From positions 57,080,152 to 57,144,151 of the forward strand of contig NC_083597.1 in assembly GCF_020882245.1 (NCBI RefSeq): a DNA stretch of 64,000 nt, in the 5' to 3' direction. Position numbers and translations under genes: made by a program. The DNA comes from Rhopalosiphum padi (lineage: Eukaryota; Arthropoda; Insecta; Hemiptera; Aphididae). The first letter of the stretch is position 1; each line of letters starts with the position of its first letter. Below, piece after piece: positions 39,174-52,746 of the stretch. The notes below the pieces were generated by a model. The model did no database searches, was not told where the DNA came from, and saw nothing but the letters and a program-made list of their open reading frames with translations.

Positions 39174-39339
39174 TATAATATAACATATTATATTATTATG
39201 TATTATAAATATTATAATGTATTATCAAGACGATCCACGGTGGTCGCGGTACGCGTTTGCCAGACGTGCCGCAAATACAACGTTATATAATAATAATAAT
39301 AATACGAAGGGGACGTTAAACTAACTTATCCGACCGTTT
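39174..39339. other. Short AT-rich spacer
   Basis: A/T-rich DNA with (AAT)n near 39288-39302. No gene seen. Confidence 0.4.
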
Positions 39340-39617
39340 TCGAGTTGTAGATTTGGAAAAAAAAAAAAAAAAGAGAAAAGCCCGCCCGCCCGCCCGCCGC
39401 CGCCGCGCCGAGGAACTCCATCGCCGCGACCCGAGTGATATTTTAACAACATATTAGGTGTATTATTATTAGCGCAGAAACATTAAACAAATTAGAATGG
39501 CCGAGAGGACTGCATTTATAGTTATACGGTATTATATAGGTATATAATATGTAAGTAGTGCTTGCCGTGTACATACCTGGACGGCTACATATTATTATCG
39601 CGGAGGGTTATAGTGTA

Positions 39618-39655
<38 letters not shown>

Positions 39656-40550
39656 CTACGTATATACAAAACGAGAGTTAATTGTATTAAGTCGCATCGT
39701 GCTCGGTGCTTGTTTATTTTACGGCTTTGGGGAGAAACGCACACACACACGAGCGCAGTCGCGAGCACGACTGTTGTACACACGCAGTGCGGTCTGATTT
39801 TCACACACACACACACACACACACATACATAAATGCATATTATATGATATTATTCGTTAGACCGAAATCTCTGCAGCGAACGGGCGCGCACGTGTGTGTG
39901 AGCGCGCGAGCTCGCGAGTGTACGCCTTTACAACACTACCCGTACACGCTATACCATTACGACGCGATGTGGAATTTACCGCGAAAACGCGGCGGCGGCG
40001 GCGGCGGCGACTCGCGATACGCATAATATTATTATTGTACGCTCTGGGAAATCCCGTACATAAATCTAGATTATGAAATCGCACGCAAATACGATAACAC
40101 GTTAGTATCGCGCACTTTTAGCGGAAAGTCCGCGGGGCGCGCGTCGAGGGGTTTAACGGTGACGGAGGGGGGTAAAGATGACGGTGTTGGCGCGCAGGTA
40201 ATAATATCGTAGTATTTAAGTATATTGTCGTGTCGTATACGTACATTGCGCCGCGACACGGTAATAATATTATAATAAATAGTGTCCCGTGCGACGCAGA
40301 GATACGCGCCTCGTCGTCCTCTCCGACTCAAACGTCAAAATCGTGTGTACGCAACCGAAATTAAGAATCCGCCAAAATACGTCGCCAGAAATATCCTGTG
40401 TAAATCTCCAACCGCGGCCGACCTATTGATAAACCGTCGCCCGACTTTTGGAAATTTTAAAACAACTAAAAGTAGTGAACATTTTGGTTTCTGGTCGCAA
40501 ATTCGAAAACATCAAACGAAACTCAATGTACACTCTCCCTCCCCCCCCCC
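39340..40550. promoter_or_regulatory. CpG/GC-rich block, candidate promoter or first exon
   Basis: This is the most GC- and CpG-rich part of the window: (CCCG)/(CCG) repeats at about 39383-39410, (CA)n at about 39801-39825, (GGC)n at about 39990-40008 and long open frames on both strands that overlap each other. In insects such a block commonly marks a promoter and 5' exon. One possible plus-strand exon end is CAG|GTAATA at 40195-40200, preceded by ATG at 40178 (MTVLAR..., only 20 coding nt). The evidence for any specific transcript is weak. A frame at 40282-40623 lacks an ATG start and was not called. Confidence 0.3.
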
Positions 40551-41169
40551 GACTCTAATCAATAATATTCAGCTCATCAAATACAGTTACGCAGTAAACA
40601 TGATACAAACAAGTGACAAATACTAATGACAATACTAGGAATATATCCTGGCCATCGTGCAAATGTATAGAAATGTCCTTAAAAATATTATCTAATATGT
40701 GGGTTTTAAAATAATTACAAACTAAGATAATCATTTTTATTTTTTTATTTTTTTGGTTACCGTCCAACACTAGTATAATATACCTACACATAAAACACAA
40801 ACTTGCAATATTTCCAAAACATTTAAAATCATCTCATCTTCAAACCCGGACAATACAGACATCTTCATCATCAGTGTTTTTTTGAATGCCATCATCTACA
40901 TTTTTCATCCCTCATTCGTGTGAGGTCCTTTCAAGTAAAGTTATGTATACCAAGAAACATAGAAAAACAGACTCAATAGCCTGCACCAAAGCTAGTCACC
41001 AAAATTCGGACTTTCAACACAAGGAATCCAATTCCAGTGGAATCATCCAAGACACTCGGTATTATCCAAATATTAGCTTAATTTATCTATTTCTAACGAA
41101 CTACGAAGTGTAAAATTAAACGTGAACAAATTTAAATCCTAACTGACCCCGGGATTGTAAAAAAAAAAC
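40551..41169. other. AT-rich stretch, possibly LINE-derived
   Basis: A 75-codon plus-strand frame at 40886-41110 is moderately protein-like and lies just upstream of the LINE trace at about 41.2 kb. It might be a decayed RNase H part, but no motif supports that. A lone hAT-like end (GTCCAACACT) lies at 40762-40771. Confidence 0.25.
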
Positions 41170-41240
41170 AATAGAAGAAGTAGTCATTACTCGAGAAAGA
41201 ATATCTCACACCCACCTAACTCATTGGAAAAAGATCAACA
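41170..41240 (+). pseudogene. Possible LINE C-terminal trace (I-clade-like)
   Basis: The plus-strand frame reads VVITRERISHTHLTH. It matches the conserved T-R-x-R-I-G-H-T-x-L-T-H motif that follows the RNase H domain in I-type and related LINEs. The expected downstream cysteine/histidine motif is not visible and flanking frames have stops. A single motif supports this, so it is tentative. Confidence 0.4.
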
Positions 41241-44200
41241 CATATTATAATATTTATAACATTGTGGTAAATGCAATTCATACGCAAACAACAATGATGG
41301 AACATTTTATAATAGTGTGATCGACCACAAAATTCCAAACAACCTGTGTTTACTACATCAAGCATTCAAGCCGCGCGTGTCAATAAATAAGAGAACACCA
41401 CATTTTTTCATGAGATAAACCTAATTCAAAAACTGTAAAATGTACAAACATTGTATACCTGCTAATAATAAAGATATGACGTCTTATACTATAAGCCATT
41501 ATAAGTTGATATAGGCTAAAAAACGTTGCCGTAGAAGCCTTATCAAACTATAAAAAATATATATATATATATTATTATTGTCCGTGAAAATGTAGTAAGT
41601 ATAATAACCTGTCATACGAGATTCTGTTATATAGCTCCGGTGCCGGTGAAAAATTTGGAATTGTACCCATGTGTTTGCGAACCGCCTGCAGCGGTTTGTG
41701 CATCATACTGCAGGTCTGCAGCGCTGTACTTGAACGATAGCACCGAATGGGGTGCGTTTTTTTTCGACCGTTACACGAAAGCCTAACTCCGTGCTTTTAT
41801 GATATTATATTACGTTACGTAGTTGCATTACGAACACGAAAGACTTTTTTTCGAAAACGTTAATCTTATACATATCATAATATAATGGCTCTCGGATGAT
41901 GCTGATGATGATGATGACAATAATAATAATAATAATGACGTCTTTTGAGCACCATCCGGCGAGTGAAATCGCTGTTCGCGCGAATGCTTTCTAACTTCAT
42001 TAGTTTCATTAATCGCGTGCGACGCATTCGAAAAAAAAGTTTTTTTACACACGTTCTATTGTTTTGAACCAGTTTTTTCGCTTTTGGCGACTTTCTTTTG
42101 TCTACCATATCATCACATATTCAACTGCTATTAAGGCCTTTTGTCTTTTGACGTAAAATATAATATTATAATATCTATATAACAGGTAGATACGCTGCCA
42201 TTCGTTAATACTTAAAAATCCACATAAGAACCGTGGCAATGAACGAATAATATAATATAATATATACTATAAAATCTAGTAAAAAGTAAGAGGCATTCAG
42301 TTCGTAGAAATTATAACCGTATCGTATATTGTCGTGAAGCAGTTACATGAAAACATTTTTATGTCGACAGACCCGATTCTAAAATTTGATCATACCAAAT
42401 TTACATCCAACGTCTTTTTTTTTTTTTTGTAATATAATACGTATCCAATGACGATGCCAACACTGGCAGCACTTCAATATTTGTGACCCGGTAGTGATGA
42501 GATTCAGTGGTGTGCTCGCTGCAGGGGTGTTTAATAATTTGACGCCCACAAAGATATTATTGAGAAGTATCATCAACTATCAAGCAAAACAAAATAAATA
42601 TAGTCATAATAAGGGAATACAAAATTTGTAATTTTTCAATCATAAACCCAAAAATTAAAACCAAGACGGTTATCGTCGTCCTCGACCATTAAGATAATAA
42701 ACTATGTTTATATCTAAATAAAAATAATAAAATACTTTCAAAACATTTTTTTACTGAAAACAAAAAAATGTAAACGATCAGCGTTCACCGGAAAACCGTG
42801 AGTCCCCATAGTAATTCAACGCGCCCACGATAAATACTCTCCGAGGTATTTACTATATTTACGTCACTGCAAAACGTTTTACTGCTATTACGGACGGTAT
42901 CCGACGGTATCCATACGGTTCGAAACTGTCACCGCCTATTTTCAGTTCATCGAATATGCGCGTAACGATGGCGATACGGATGAATTTTATTTTCACTACC
43001 CACCTAAACTGATCTGGTTTGCAAATAAACTATTTGGGCCAGCATTTTAATTACGATAATAACGTAGAATGTTGTGCACGAGGTATAAAGAAGATAAGGT
43101 GATAACGCTCGGCTTGTTAAAAATAAATAATACGTATTTAATTCGACGACATCCTTTTAGTTGAAATAAATTCTACCAAGAGCGCCACAGTATTCGGAGC
43201 CTTACATTATTATTGTACAGTTATAAACATTTGTACAAGAAATTAGGAAATACGAGTTAATTTTTTAACATTAATTATCCATCTACCCTATGTATTGTAT
43301 TAAAGTAGGGCTTTATTTATCCCAAAGAAACTATATCTATCAGTTCAACTACACAAAAACCCTGTGTTTATTTTTAATTATAAACTTTATTTCAATATCA
43401 TGTTATATCCTTATATTTATGTAAAAGAATTGTATTTTAATAATTCAAAGTGTTGTACCATTACAAAATTCTATATTTTTGTAGAGAATAGTTTAAATAA
43501 ATTTTTTTACGAGAATTTATTTACCTATTATGTAAATCCTCGAGTGCAGTAGTATTACGTGACTATTTAAAAAATAATTGACTGTTGTGAACTTTCTTAT
43601 TGTTTTCCATTGTTATATTTTTTTACAAAAATAAATTAAATAAAAATTAGTTGAATTTATCAATACAAAATTACCTATATATTAAATTATATGAATATCT
43701 TAGTGCTTATTTGCATACGTTGTAAACCTATTTTTAAACTATCAAGCATTTAACATTAATGTTGTTAGTTTAAGGTACAAAAATTATTAATTAACTTATT
43801 TTTAATTTCTGCTTATTTATGTTTTTGTACAAATTTACGTGATTAAATATATAGGTAATTATAAGTATTATTATATCATTATTGTTATACCACATCGGTT
43901 GCTATAATATTATTATTATTATTTATTACTGTACGTGTTGAATACCTATTAATTATTATAATATTAAGTTATTAAACGATTAAATCGCCATTGCAACAGC
44001 GCGTAGGTGTATAAATGAGGTATGTATACGATAAAATTATCATCTGTGATATTCACATAAAATTTCTTTCACGATTTTAACAATTTCAATTGAAATTTTT
44101 GTGTGCTAAGAAAAAAGGTTTTCCGTGTACTATGATTTTCAAAATAACGATAATTTTATGATAAACATAGATCGTCGTCACTGTGACATCGGATATGCGT

Positions 44201-44502
44201 TTTTATAATTATATTATTATCGGCATTGTCGGTTAATTATTTTTTATGTTGCCGTCGATCCTATTCACCGACACACAATGAACGCCATCGCAGTGCCCGA
44301 AGAAATGTGTTTTATTCGGTTTTCAATATAGACACAAATCGTTCATTGCGAAAACAATGACCGATTTTGGTTTTTTTCGAATTCGTCGAGACTTGAGAAT
44401 AATTTATTGCACATACAAGAGTAGGTATATCCAACGGGAACACCACTACAGCAGATCATCATGATATCGACGTTTCGATCGCGCGCTCCTATATACAACT
44501 AC
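41241..44502. other. AT-rich stretch, no gene seen
   Basis: GC-richer patches at about 41630-41760 and 42780-43090 carry no supported exon. (AT)n lies at about 41559-41572 and (GAT)n/(AAT)n near 41896-41938. Nothing recognisable was found. Confidence 0.45.
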
Positions 44503-45084
44503 ACAATGTGTTCCGGGGGAAGTGACCGGCCGACGTCATATGAATGTATACCTAAATTTATGAAGAAATGCCCTTTAAAGAGGGGGTCTAACATTTTTAT
44601 TTTTTAAGTTATGGGCTATTTAACATTTTTTACCTAACCTAAACCAAACTTATAAGGTATTCTAGGAATATTATTCAGTAAAATAATACACAAACAAAAA
44701 AACCCATACTAAATATTGAATTATTTGGATTAATACGAGATTTATTTTTAAAAATTCTAACTTAAAATAAAAAATGTTTACTTTTTCAAGTTAATAATAA
44801 TAATTTTCATGGTGTCTGGTTTAATTGTTTATATTGGTTGATAGAATAATTAAATAGCTTTAAAATAAAAATAAAAAATTATGTTAAAATTTTAAAAAAA
44901 TTTTGGAAAAACGTAAAAAAATTCGAGGTAGATTTGGTTTTGTTTAAAAAAAGTTGATTAGCCCGTAGTAACTTAAAAAATAAAAATGTTAGACCCCCCC
45001 CCCCTCTTTAAAGGGCATTTGTTCATCGTTTCAAGTATACTTTCACATGACGTCATTCGGTCACTTCCCCCCGGAACACATTGT
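44503..45084. mobile_element. Long-TIR non-autonomous element (foldback/MITE)
   Basis: Arms of about 118-128 bp at 44503-44620 and 44957-45084 are inverted copies. Both start ACAATGTGTTCCGGGGG and share GAAGTGACCG, GACGTCAT, ATGCCCTTTAAAGAGG and TCTAACATTTTTATTTTTTA, with a few substitutions and a variable C/G run. The total length is 582 bp and the central 340 bp is AT-rich without an ORF. No clear target duplication was found: the flanks are AACTAC and ATATAG. The arms are far longer than in typical small MITEs, and the family is not recognised. Confidence 0.8.
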
Positions 45085-46330
45085 ATATAGTAGGTATTAG
45101 CGACATAATTCGGGCGCACAAACCACCCCCGGGCCGCCTACGCCGTATACAGTTTTTAAATACCTACTTTTAACGCGACAACTATACAACAGTCACATTG
45201 TTGCATTGTATTAGTGTGTTATTATTATAATCATTATAGCGGTGTGCGCCGGTAGCCCCGCCGGTGGTCGGACCCCCTTTTCCGCAGCAGCAGCAGCAGC
45301 AGCATCAACGTTAGTACCGTAGTGTACAGTAGTAGTAGTAGTAGTAGCAGTAGTAGTGTATGCGCGTGTAAGTGTATATTATTATTATGTAGTTATATTA
45401 AACAAGCGCCACGGACCCCTATCGTTAATTAATTACCTACCTGTGTTTGTTGGTATTATTATTGTTCAATGGGATCTGCCACACGGATATTATATTATAA
45501 TCGTACAGCGGCATCAGTATTGTATACTGTATTATTGCAATGTGTATTATATTATGGCCAGTCGTAGTGCCGTGTAGTGTGTGTGTGTGTGTGTACCATA
45601 ATACCTAATAGTTGTAGTGGTGGTGCTGCAGTGCTGTACAGGCCAGTCGACCTGCTGCAATTAATAGGATTAGATCCGGTGCCACTATTGTCGCTGTGTG
45701 CGTTTCGGCGGCGGCGCGGCTGTGCGGTCGTGTTATATTATTTCGCAATGGTCCGCTAATTTATTCTTCTGTCCGGGGTTCGCATATTATATCGTGTGTA
45801 TATATATATATATATGTGTATATACGCAAACGCATACGTGTATATTATTATTATTATTATAATACTACACCTGCCCTCAGTCCGGACGTTAAGCGTGGTT
45901 AAACGGATTTGTCTAATTCGGCAACAGTAATAATAATATAATAATAATAATATGTGCACACGCGGACCATACGTAAAACTACGGGTGAATACGCTTACGC
46001 CACGTCGCGTGTTTTATCGTCGCTATACATGCGCAGTACGTTATATATACACAATAAATATATTATAACATTGATATTATGGTATATTATTATTATTATT
46101 ATATTATATCTCGGTAGTCAATTGTAAACAATACAATTCCGTTTGTTCACCCCTTCGGGAACTCGCGTATGACTGAGGTTTTACCGCGAATTTAAGGCAC
46201 TCGTATAACGTTCTTGAAAATTTTTCTTTTACGTGATTTTAAGTCGTTACTACAACATTTTTTTGTTGTGTTTTTTTAAACCGACGACGCCGCGGGAACT
46301 GCTTTCCGCAACGAGGTCGTTACTTACCTA
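45085..46330. promoter_or_regulatory. GC-rich block with trinucleotide repeats
   Basis: CpG-rich DNA with (CAG)n at about 45284-45303, (AGT)n at about 45327-45357, (GT)n at about 45577-45594 and (ATT)n at about 45845-45860. The several ORFs of 60-75 codons here are translations of the repeats. The block could be a promoter or 5' untranslated exon on either strand. No specific start or splice site is convincing. Confidence 0.25.
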
Positions 46331-49300
46331 ACCTAATCTAACTAGAAAATTATATTTTTACTATTTTTCAAAGTTATCAATTTTAAATGTTGGCTCTTTT
46401 GAATTGATTTCCAAATGAGACTATTAATGGAGCTTTTTAGTCTATAAAAAACGAATTTCGGACAAATTGTTTGTTAACTATAAGTAATAACTTATATAAG
46501 TATTTTTTAAATTTAGATTTCGAGCGAAGTATAAAGAAACAAAATGTTGCGATGTATCTCTGTACCACTCCGCTTAAAAAAATTTTAAATACCCATATAA
46601 TACTCATATAGTTTATGACATAAACTATATTCGTCCAAAATTCGACTTTTATGTATCGAAGTAGGTACTCCAAAAAATATTCTGCTTTCGAATAATAGGA
46701 ATGAAAATGTAAAATAAGATGTAAAAATATTGCTTTTTAAAAATTTAAAATTATGTAAAAAAAAAAAAATGTTCATCAGCGTTAATAATTTTTTGAAATA
46801 ACGAGTGTCTTACGTTAAATAGATCATTCAGTATGTACCTATAAATAATTGTTGTATCGCTGTGTATATGTATTATTATATTTATAGTGTATAAACGCGG
46901 TATAATAATATGTAAGATAACACAATTAAAAATGTAATATGTATACGCGTACCATATCGATATAACTCAACACACTACATCATCGTAGGTACACCGTACA
47001 CGTATCAAAAGCAGTTGTAGGTACATGCGAATTAACGACTCGGGGCAACCGTGTGTACCGATGACTATCATGTGATACGGATTCTTTGGGCTCATGGTTT
47101 TGTTTCGGTTCGCATTATGCATTTTCGTCGACGTGCCGCCGCCGGTTAATTGCTTTTCGAATTTTATTGTTTTCTTTCCACAGCTAACTAATGTTAAATG
47201 TTTACTTTATAGGTATGTAACGCGTGCATATTATATTATAATAACTGCCTACTCTATGTGTACAATTTTTGGCAAATACTATATTTCACTTTTAGGTTCA
47301 TTAATTTATTATTGAATAGACGTTTTTCAAATTTTCTCACAATTTCTTAAACATTATATAATGTAAACAAGTAACTTAACAATTGTGTGTGTGTCTATCA
47401 AAATCTACGTCGATAACCAAGGAGAAAAATGTTCCATTTATATCATAAGACGATTATAATAATTGCAGAAAAACGATGTTATAACTTATATTATATAATT
47501 ATAAAAATTGTTATATAATATAGTATCCATATTACACATTCTTTAGTAAAATTAAAGTTCCTGCTGTAAGTAACTTGTAGTTAATTTTATAATTAAATAT
47601 GTTCATAAAACAAGACAAATATTAAACACTAGTTAAATATTGTGTAATATTTAAAAAATTAGATAACTCAAAGAGCTGTTTTAACGTTCTTGCTAACAAT
47701 TTTAGATCAGTCCTGCAAATCGATATTTTATGCAATTTAATTACTAAATTTTTATTTTTTTACCATTTTTATCTTCTAAAATTGTTAGACATGGCACCTA
47801 AGGTAAGTCAATAAATAGAAAAAATCAAAAAAAAAATCTGAAATGGCATACATCAAAAATGAAATCATCGAAGATATATCACAGCACTATCACAACGGCG
47901 CGTACAATCTGTTTGTCCAATAATATTCAATATGATTATTGGTTTCGCTAATGGCGAGTTTCCAGTAAACATTAGGTACTGATTACAATTTTTAAAACCA
48001 AAATTAAAATAATATGATACAATATGAAAAAAAATTAATAATATAAAAACGTGATCAAAAACCTAAAAATTCCTTGAAAAAAATATATAATACGTTAGTC
48101 TATTCACTATATTATTACTATAATTAGTTATTATAGGCACCATAGGTGATTTTACTATTGATTTCCTTTACCCTTTTAGTAGTCTGTACAAAATATTTTC
48201 AGCCACCCCTTAAGTATGGGGTATACTTACAATATTACCTTCGTAATGTATTATTATATAGTCTATAATTATTATAACGAATTCTTTTTAATTCTTCATA
48301 ATATTTTTTATTTACGATTTTAAGTTAAGCGTATAATAAAAAATGTTAAAAATCCTACTTTGCATTCTTACTTTATATTCTATACGTTATATTATTAGGA
48401 TTTAGGTTGTACCTACCTACAGTATGCGGATTTTTTTCCAGATGGCATTTTGAACTGGAGACGCTATTTCTAGTATATGCAGTGTCCAACACGAAAAACT
48501 AAAAATTAATGTAACTTCAATATTCTTATTATTTTTTTTTTTAGTTTAATAATATTATTAATAATTGCATAATTGTTTTGTATAGATTAGACCAAAAATG
48601 CAGTACATCTAGTTAGTTAATTAATCAGTTCTTTATGTTCACACCGTATATATAAATATATGTGTATAAATACTATAAATAGATAATATACAATATAATT
48701 ATTAATTATATAGAACTATAGTTTTCCCGTGCAATATTATACGACACAATTACACAATGTATAATAATATAATGGCTATGTGATGACACGTGTACAAATT
48801 ATGGAAACATTTTGCATTCTAGTATAAATAACAATAGCTGTGTTACAAGCTTACATTGTATGATAAAATAAAAATATAATAAGTATTAACTCAACATTTA
48901 AAATTTTCCACGAAATCTATATATAGTGTATTATCGATATTTTATATTATTAAATCCTATAACTATGTACGACCAAAGTTGAAATAACATATTCTATTAT
49001 GTTGACGTCTTCTGCAATATAATAATATTTAATAAGTCATGTATATTATAATATTATACAAAAGTATTTTAAATAGATTTATCGAATTTGTGTATCTTAT
49101 ACTATATTTATTAAAACTAATAATCCTACTTATTGTGATCTTTATATTATTTGATATTTAATATAATGTGTTTTTAATAAAATAAACATAATGTATTAAT
49201 ATGTAGTAAAAGCATTAAATTTTTATTTTGTATTAGTGTTTTTTAATTATTGAGGAACAAATGTATATTTTGATAAAATAGACAATCATATTTTTTATTT

Positions 49301-52300
49301 TTTTAAACAAACAATTTGTTTCTATGTACATCTCCAAATTTTAAAACGATCAAATTCAACGCGAACACAGATCAACTCTTTTTCAAATGTAATCTATATT
49401 ATGGTGTTACATGAACGAACTAAGGTAATAAAATTGTTATATAATATAATTATTTCGATGGTCAAATATAAAATATTTTTCTTCGTTATATTTTTACATT
49501 TAAAGTTGTATTATTAAATTAAAAATAAAATGTACTTAATGAAGTGTCTATTTTTTTTCTCATTTTAGATACTAAAATCAGAAACCCAGTAGAGCATATA
49601 AAACATATAATTTAAATTTAAAATACTGATTATAACAACATTCACAAGTATTTAATTACAAAAGATAATAAATTAAAATAATGTTTAAATACATCTTTAG
49701 TTTATTTGGATTTATTTAAGTTAAATGTATTGTACCAACTTAATTTTTATAAAACTACTTATTATAATAATTTCAATTAACTCAAATTAAATTTAATCAT
49801 AGTTTTTCTTATGATTTTAAGCAACTTTAAATTCAAAAAAATATCCAATTTCTTATCAAGCTCCTCTTAAAATAATATTTTGAAATTCGATGTTTCCACA
49901 TAATAATAATTAATAATACACTACTATGTAATAGCCTGCGCCAAGTTAAGCAAATACCCGCTGGCCTATTACTGACAAATTTTACATTATCAGTGTTGTA
50001 CGGCGCAATGAATAGGCAATAAATATATTAATATATCGGAGAAGAACATTCTAAAACTTACAACTTATAGATAAATATTTTAATATTCACTTTATCCTTA
50101 TTAATATTGTACCTATTACCTACAACTTTTTGTTTTAGTTTTAGTGTATCCATGGCTCATAACTTTAAAGGGATATATTATTATGTAAAGGACGTAGTAT
50201 ATACAACAAATTGATCATTCGTTGTTTGTATATAAAGTACATAGCTAGTAATTAACTAAATACTATATGATTCGATTACTAAAAATTTTGGGCAAAATAA
50301 ACACTACCAGAATCTTTTTTGAATACAGTGATTTTCTATAAAAAAAAAAAAATAATAATAAATAAAATAATGATAAAACGATTAATATACTCATTACGAA
50401 TTAGTGATCGTAAATCTGAAATGTACGCACAATAAATACATTTCACAAGCATTTTTTTTAATTTTATCGGAATTCATATTTTTTTTTAGCAACAATAAAA
50501 AACGCGGTACACAATAACATAACATAGTGCCTGTATATATGTACATAATCACTCTACAAAACTTATTTATACATATTTACTACCTAATAATTATTCGTAT
50601 CAAATTGAACAATGTTAAAATATAAAAACATTTTGATAGAAAATAAACAACAAAAGTATGACGTATAAATAATAATTATTAAATTATAAATACATCTATT
50701 ATTTTGCATTCATTGCACAATTGCACAATTTATTGTACATTTTTTTACTCTCAAACAATAAAACTACAATAACTGAAGAATGTACATTATTTAATAGAGA
50801 AATATTTATAATAATTATTATTATTATTACTGTTACTATTACGGTTATTAATAAACAACAAAAAACATTAATTTAAAATTTAAAAATTATTGATCGTAAT
50901 GAAATTAAATAATAATATAATATTATGCTCAAACAAAATATCAATTTATACGTAAAATGTATGCTTAGTATGCACCAGACGTGTATTACTACTTGTATAT
51001 TATTGTTTACGAAGATTTCACTTATAAATAAAATAAATTCAAATTTACGAGTACACAGAACTTTCTTAAAAACAATTTCAGTTAATAATTAATATTATGA
51101 TAAATATAAATATTTTAACCTAAAGTTAAGCCATATAAAATAAATATATGTACAAAAACAATATTATTTTTATATTTAAAAAGCAAACGATTTATAACGT
51201 GCATCATTCAACATAAATATTTTAAATATTCTGTGTGGACATTTTTAAATGTACAACAATTATAAGTTCTTTATTGAATATTATTAACTTTTAATTTTTA
51301 ACCCACTCCTATTTTTATTTATTTTATACCTATTTAATTTAAGTTAATACCCAAACATACACTTACATACACGTATAACAACATATTCAACAATTTTAAC
51401 TTGGATATAAATTTGTTCATTAACTTTTATAAAGATACTTAATGTTGCAAGAAACATGTTGCATGCGGTAGCTATTGCATCTAAATAAATGGGAAATTGA
51501 ATATTCTAAACATAAAATAACTAATAAGTTATGAAAAAATTATCAACGATTTCGAAATATAATTGTATATTTTACCAGCAATCTACTTAAAATTTTAAAA
51601 ATTATTAATAAGTTGAAAAAATGAAAAAAAAACATTAATATTTTTTAATAATAATTAAATATTGCTACATGTTGTGTGGCTTCATGTTGGAATTTAGAAC
51701 CATTAGAATTTTTTTCAGTTAAAAAATAAATCAAGCTATTTAAAAAACTATCAACCGTCGATCACGGTAAAATAAAAATTGAATTTGATTTTAGTTACAG
51801 ATATGTTTTATTACAACTTAAATCATCCAAAAATAAAACGATTCATTGTTTCGTTCATGCATATAAATATATGCTAATCGTGCGTGTTATACCTATGCAT
51901 ATACAATGAATAAATCGGTACAAATTCGCATTCATAAGATACGATATTTAAACAAAAACATTTATTCAAAACCTGAATTAAAACATAAACTTTGAATTTT
52001 AATTGAAAATTATACGTGTAAACTATATATTAGAACTCGATTTAATAAATGGCACAAACTGCATTTTTATCCCTGATCTGTGTATAACAATATAATGGTT
52101 TTTTAAACATAATGCTTCATGAATTTGTCGTTTAAAATTTCCGTTCATAAAAAATCGACAAAAATATATTCATACTATGAAGGCACACGGGGGATAACTA
52201 TTATTTTGAAATTCGTGTAAGCATCGTCGCATTAAAATAAAAACTATTTTGGTAACGACGTCATAATATCGAATATCTTGAGCGCCTTATAGAATCGCGG

Positions 52301-52650
52301 TGTATTAAATAATATCAAAAAACACCAATTTATGAATAATAAATCAAATTTCAATCGCATAATACTCTAAAGTTATGCCGAATGAACGATTTATCTGGTT
52401 TTTCGTTATTACATCATAAACCAAACAACAGTGTACTATAATTGCACCTAATTTTAAATTGTAAACAAAATAGTGTTTTTTTTTTTGGTTTTAAACGCAA
52501 TAGGCACATTAAAAATATTAATATATAATATAAAAATTAAAAATGTACAATACATTTCGGCGTATCTAGAGCCATATCATATTATGTTATATAACCACCT
52601 GCGGGTGTGAAAAATAAACGAGTGTACTAAATATTATATCAACCACTTAC
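46331..52650. other. AT-rich stretch, no gene seen
   Basis: About 6.3 kb of very AT-rich non-coding DNA with poly-A/poly-T runs (for example about 46757-46769 and 50340-50353). No gene, RNA or mobile element could be supported. Confidence 0.5.
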
Positions 52651-52746
52651 CTTGTGCGGAACACACGTGCCAAACAAGTAGTCGTCTTTGACGGATTTGT
52701 CGTCGAATGCTGCGCACGTTGACGACAGTACCGTTTGTGTGACCAT
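52651..52746 (-). CDS. Candidate 5' coding exon (32 codons, unknown; may start the LRR gene)
   Basis: On the minus strand ATG at 52746 has a good context (AACATGG). The frame is open for 32 codons to a consensus donor AAG|GTAAGTGG at 52651/52650 and ends in phase 0. The peptide starts MVTQTVLSSTCAAF and ends YLFGTCVPHK, with two cysteines. Joining it in phase to the LRR exon (ILCNSG...) would place a cysteine near the LRR N-terminal cap and give a 394-residue protein. Against this, there is no signal peptide, and the intron would be 48.7 kb. Another frame through the same DNA (ATG at about 52756) would give a basic peptide. The exon may instead belong to a different gene whose next exon I did not recognise. 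Confidence 0.4.

Larger units (their letters stand above)
3954..52650 (-). other. Candidate giant first intron of the LRR gene (48.7 kb)
   Basis: If the short exon at 52651-52746 is the 5' exon of the LRR gene, this whole span is one phase-0 intron. It contains no other convincing gene, only repeats, transposon relics and GC-rich patches described separately. The same span could instead be intergenic. An undetected signal-peptide exon may lie inside it. Confidence 0.3.

Noticed and set aside
39558..40331. Multiple ORFs in the CpG-rich block
   Set aside because: Driven by (CA)n, (GGC)n and high GC on both strands; no consistent coding strand.
40282..40626. Plus-strand frame of 114 codons
   Set aside because: Starts at GTG, has no ATG or acceptor that I trust, and no recognisable domain.
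45356..45959. ORFs of 60-73 codons on both strands
   Set aside because: Translations of AGT, GT, AT and ATT repeats.
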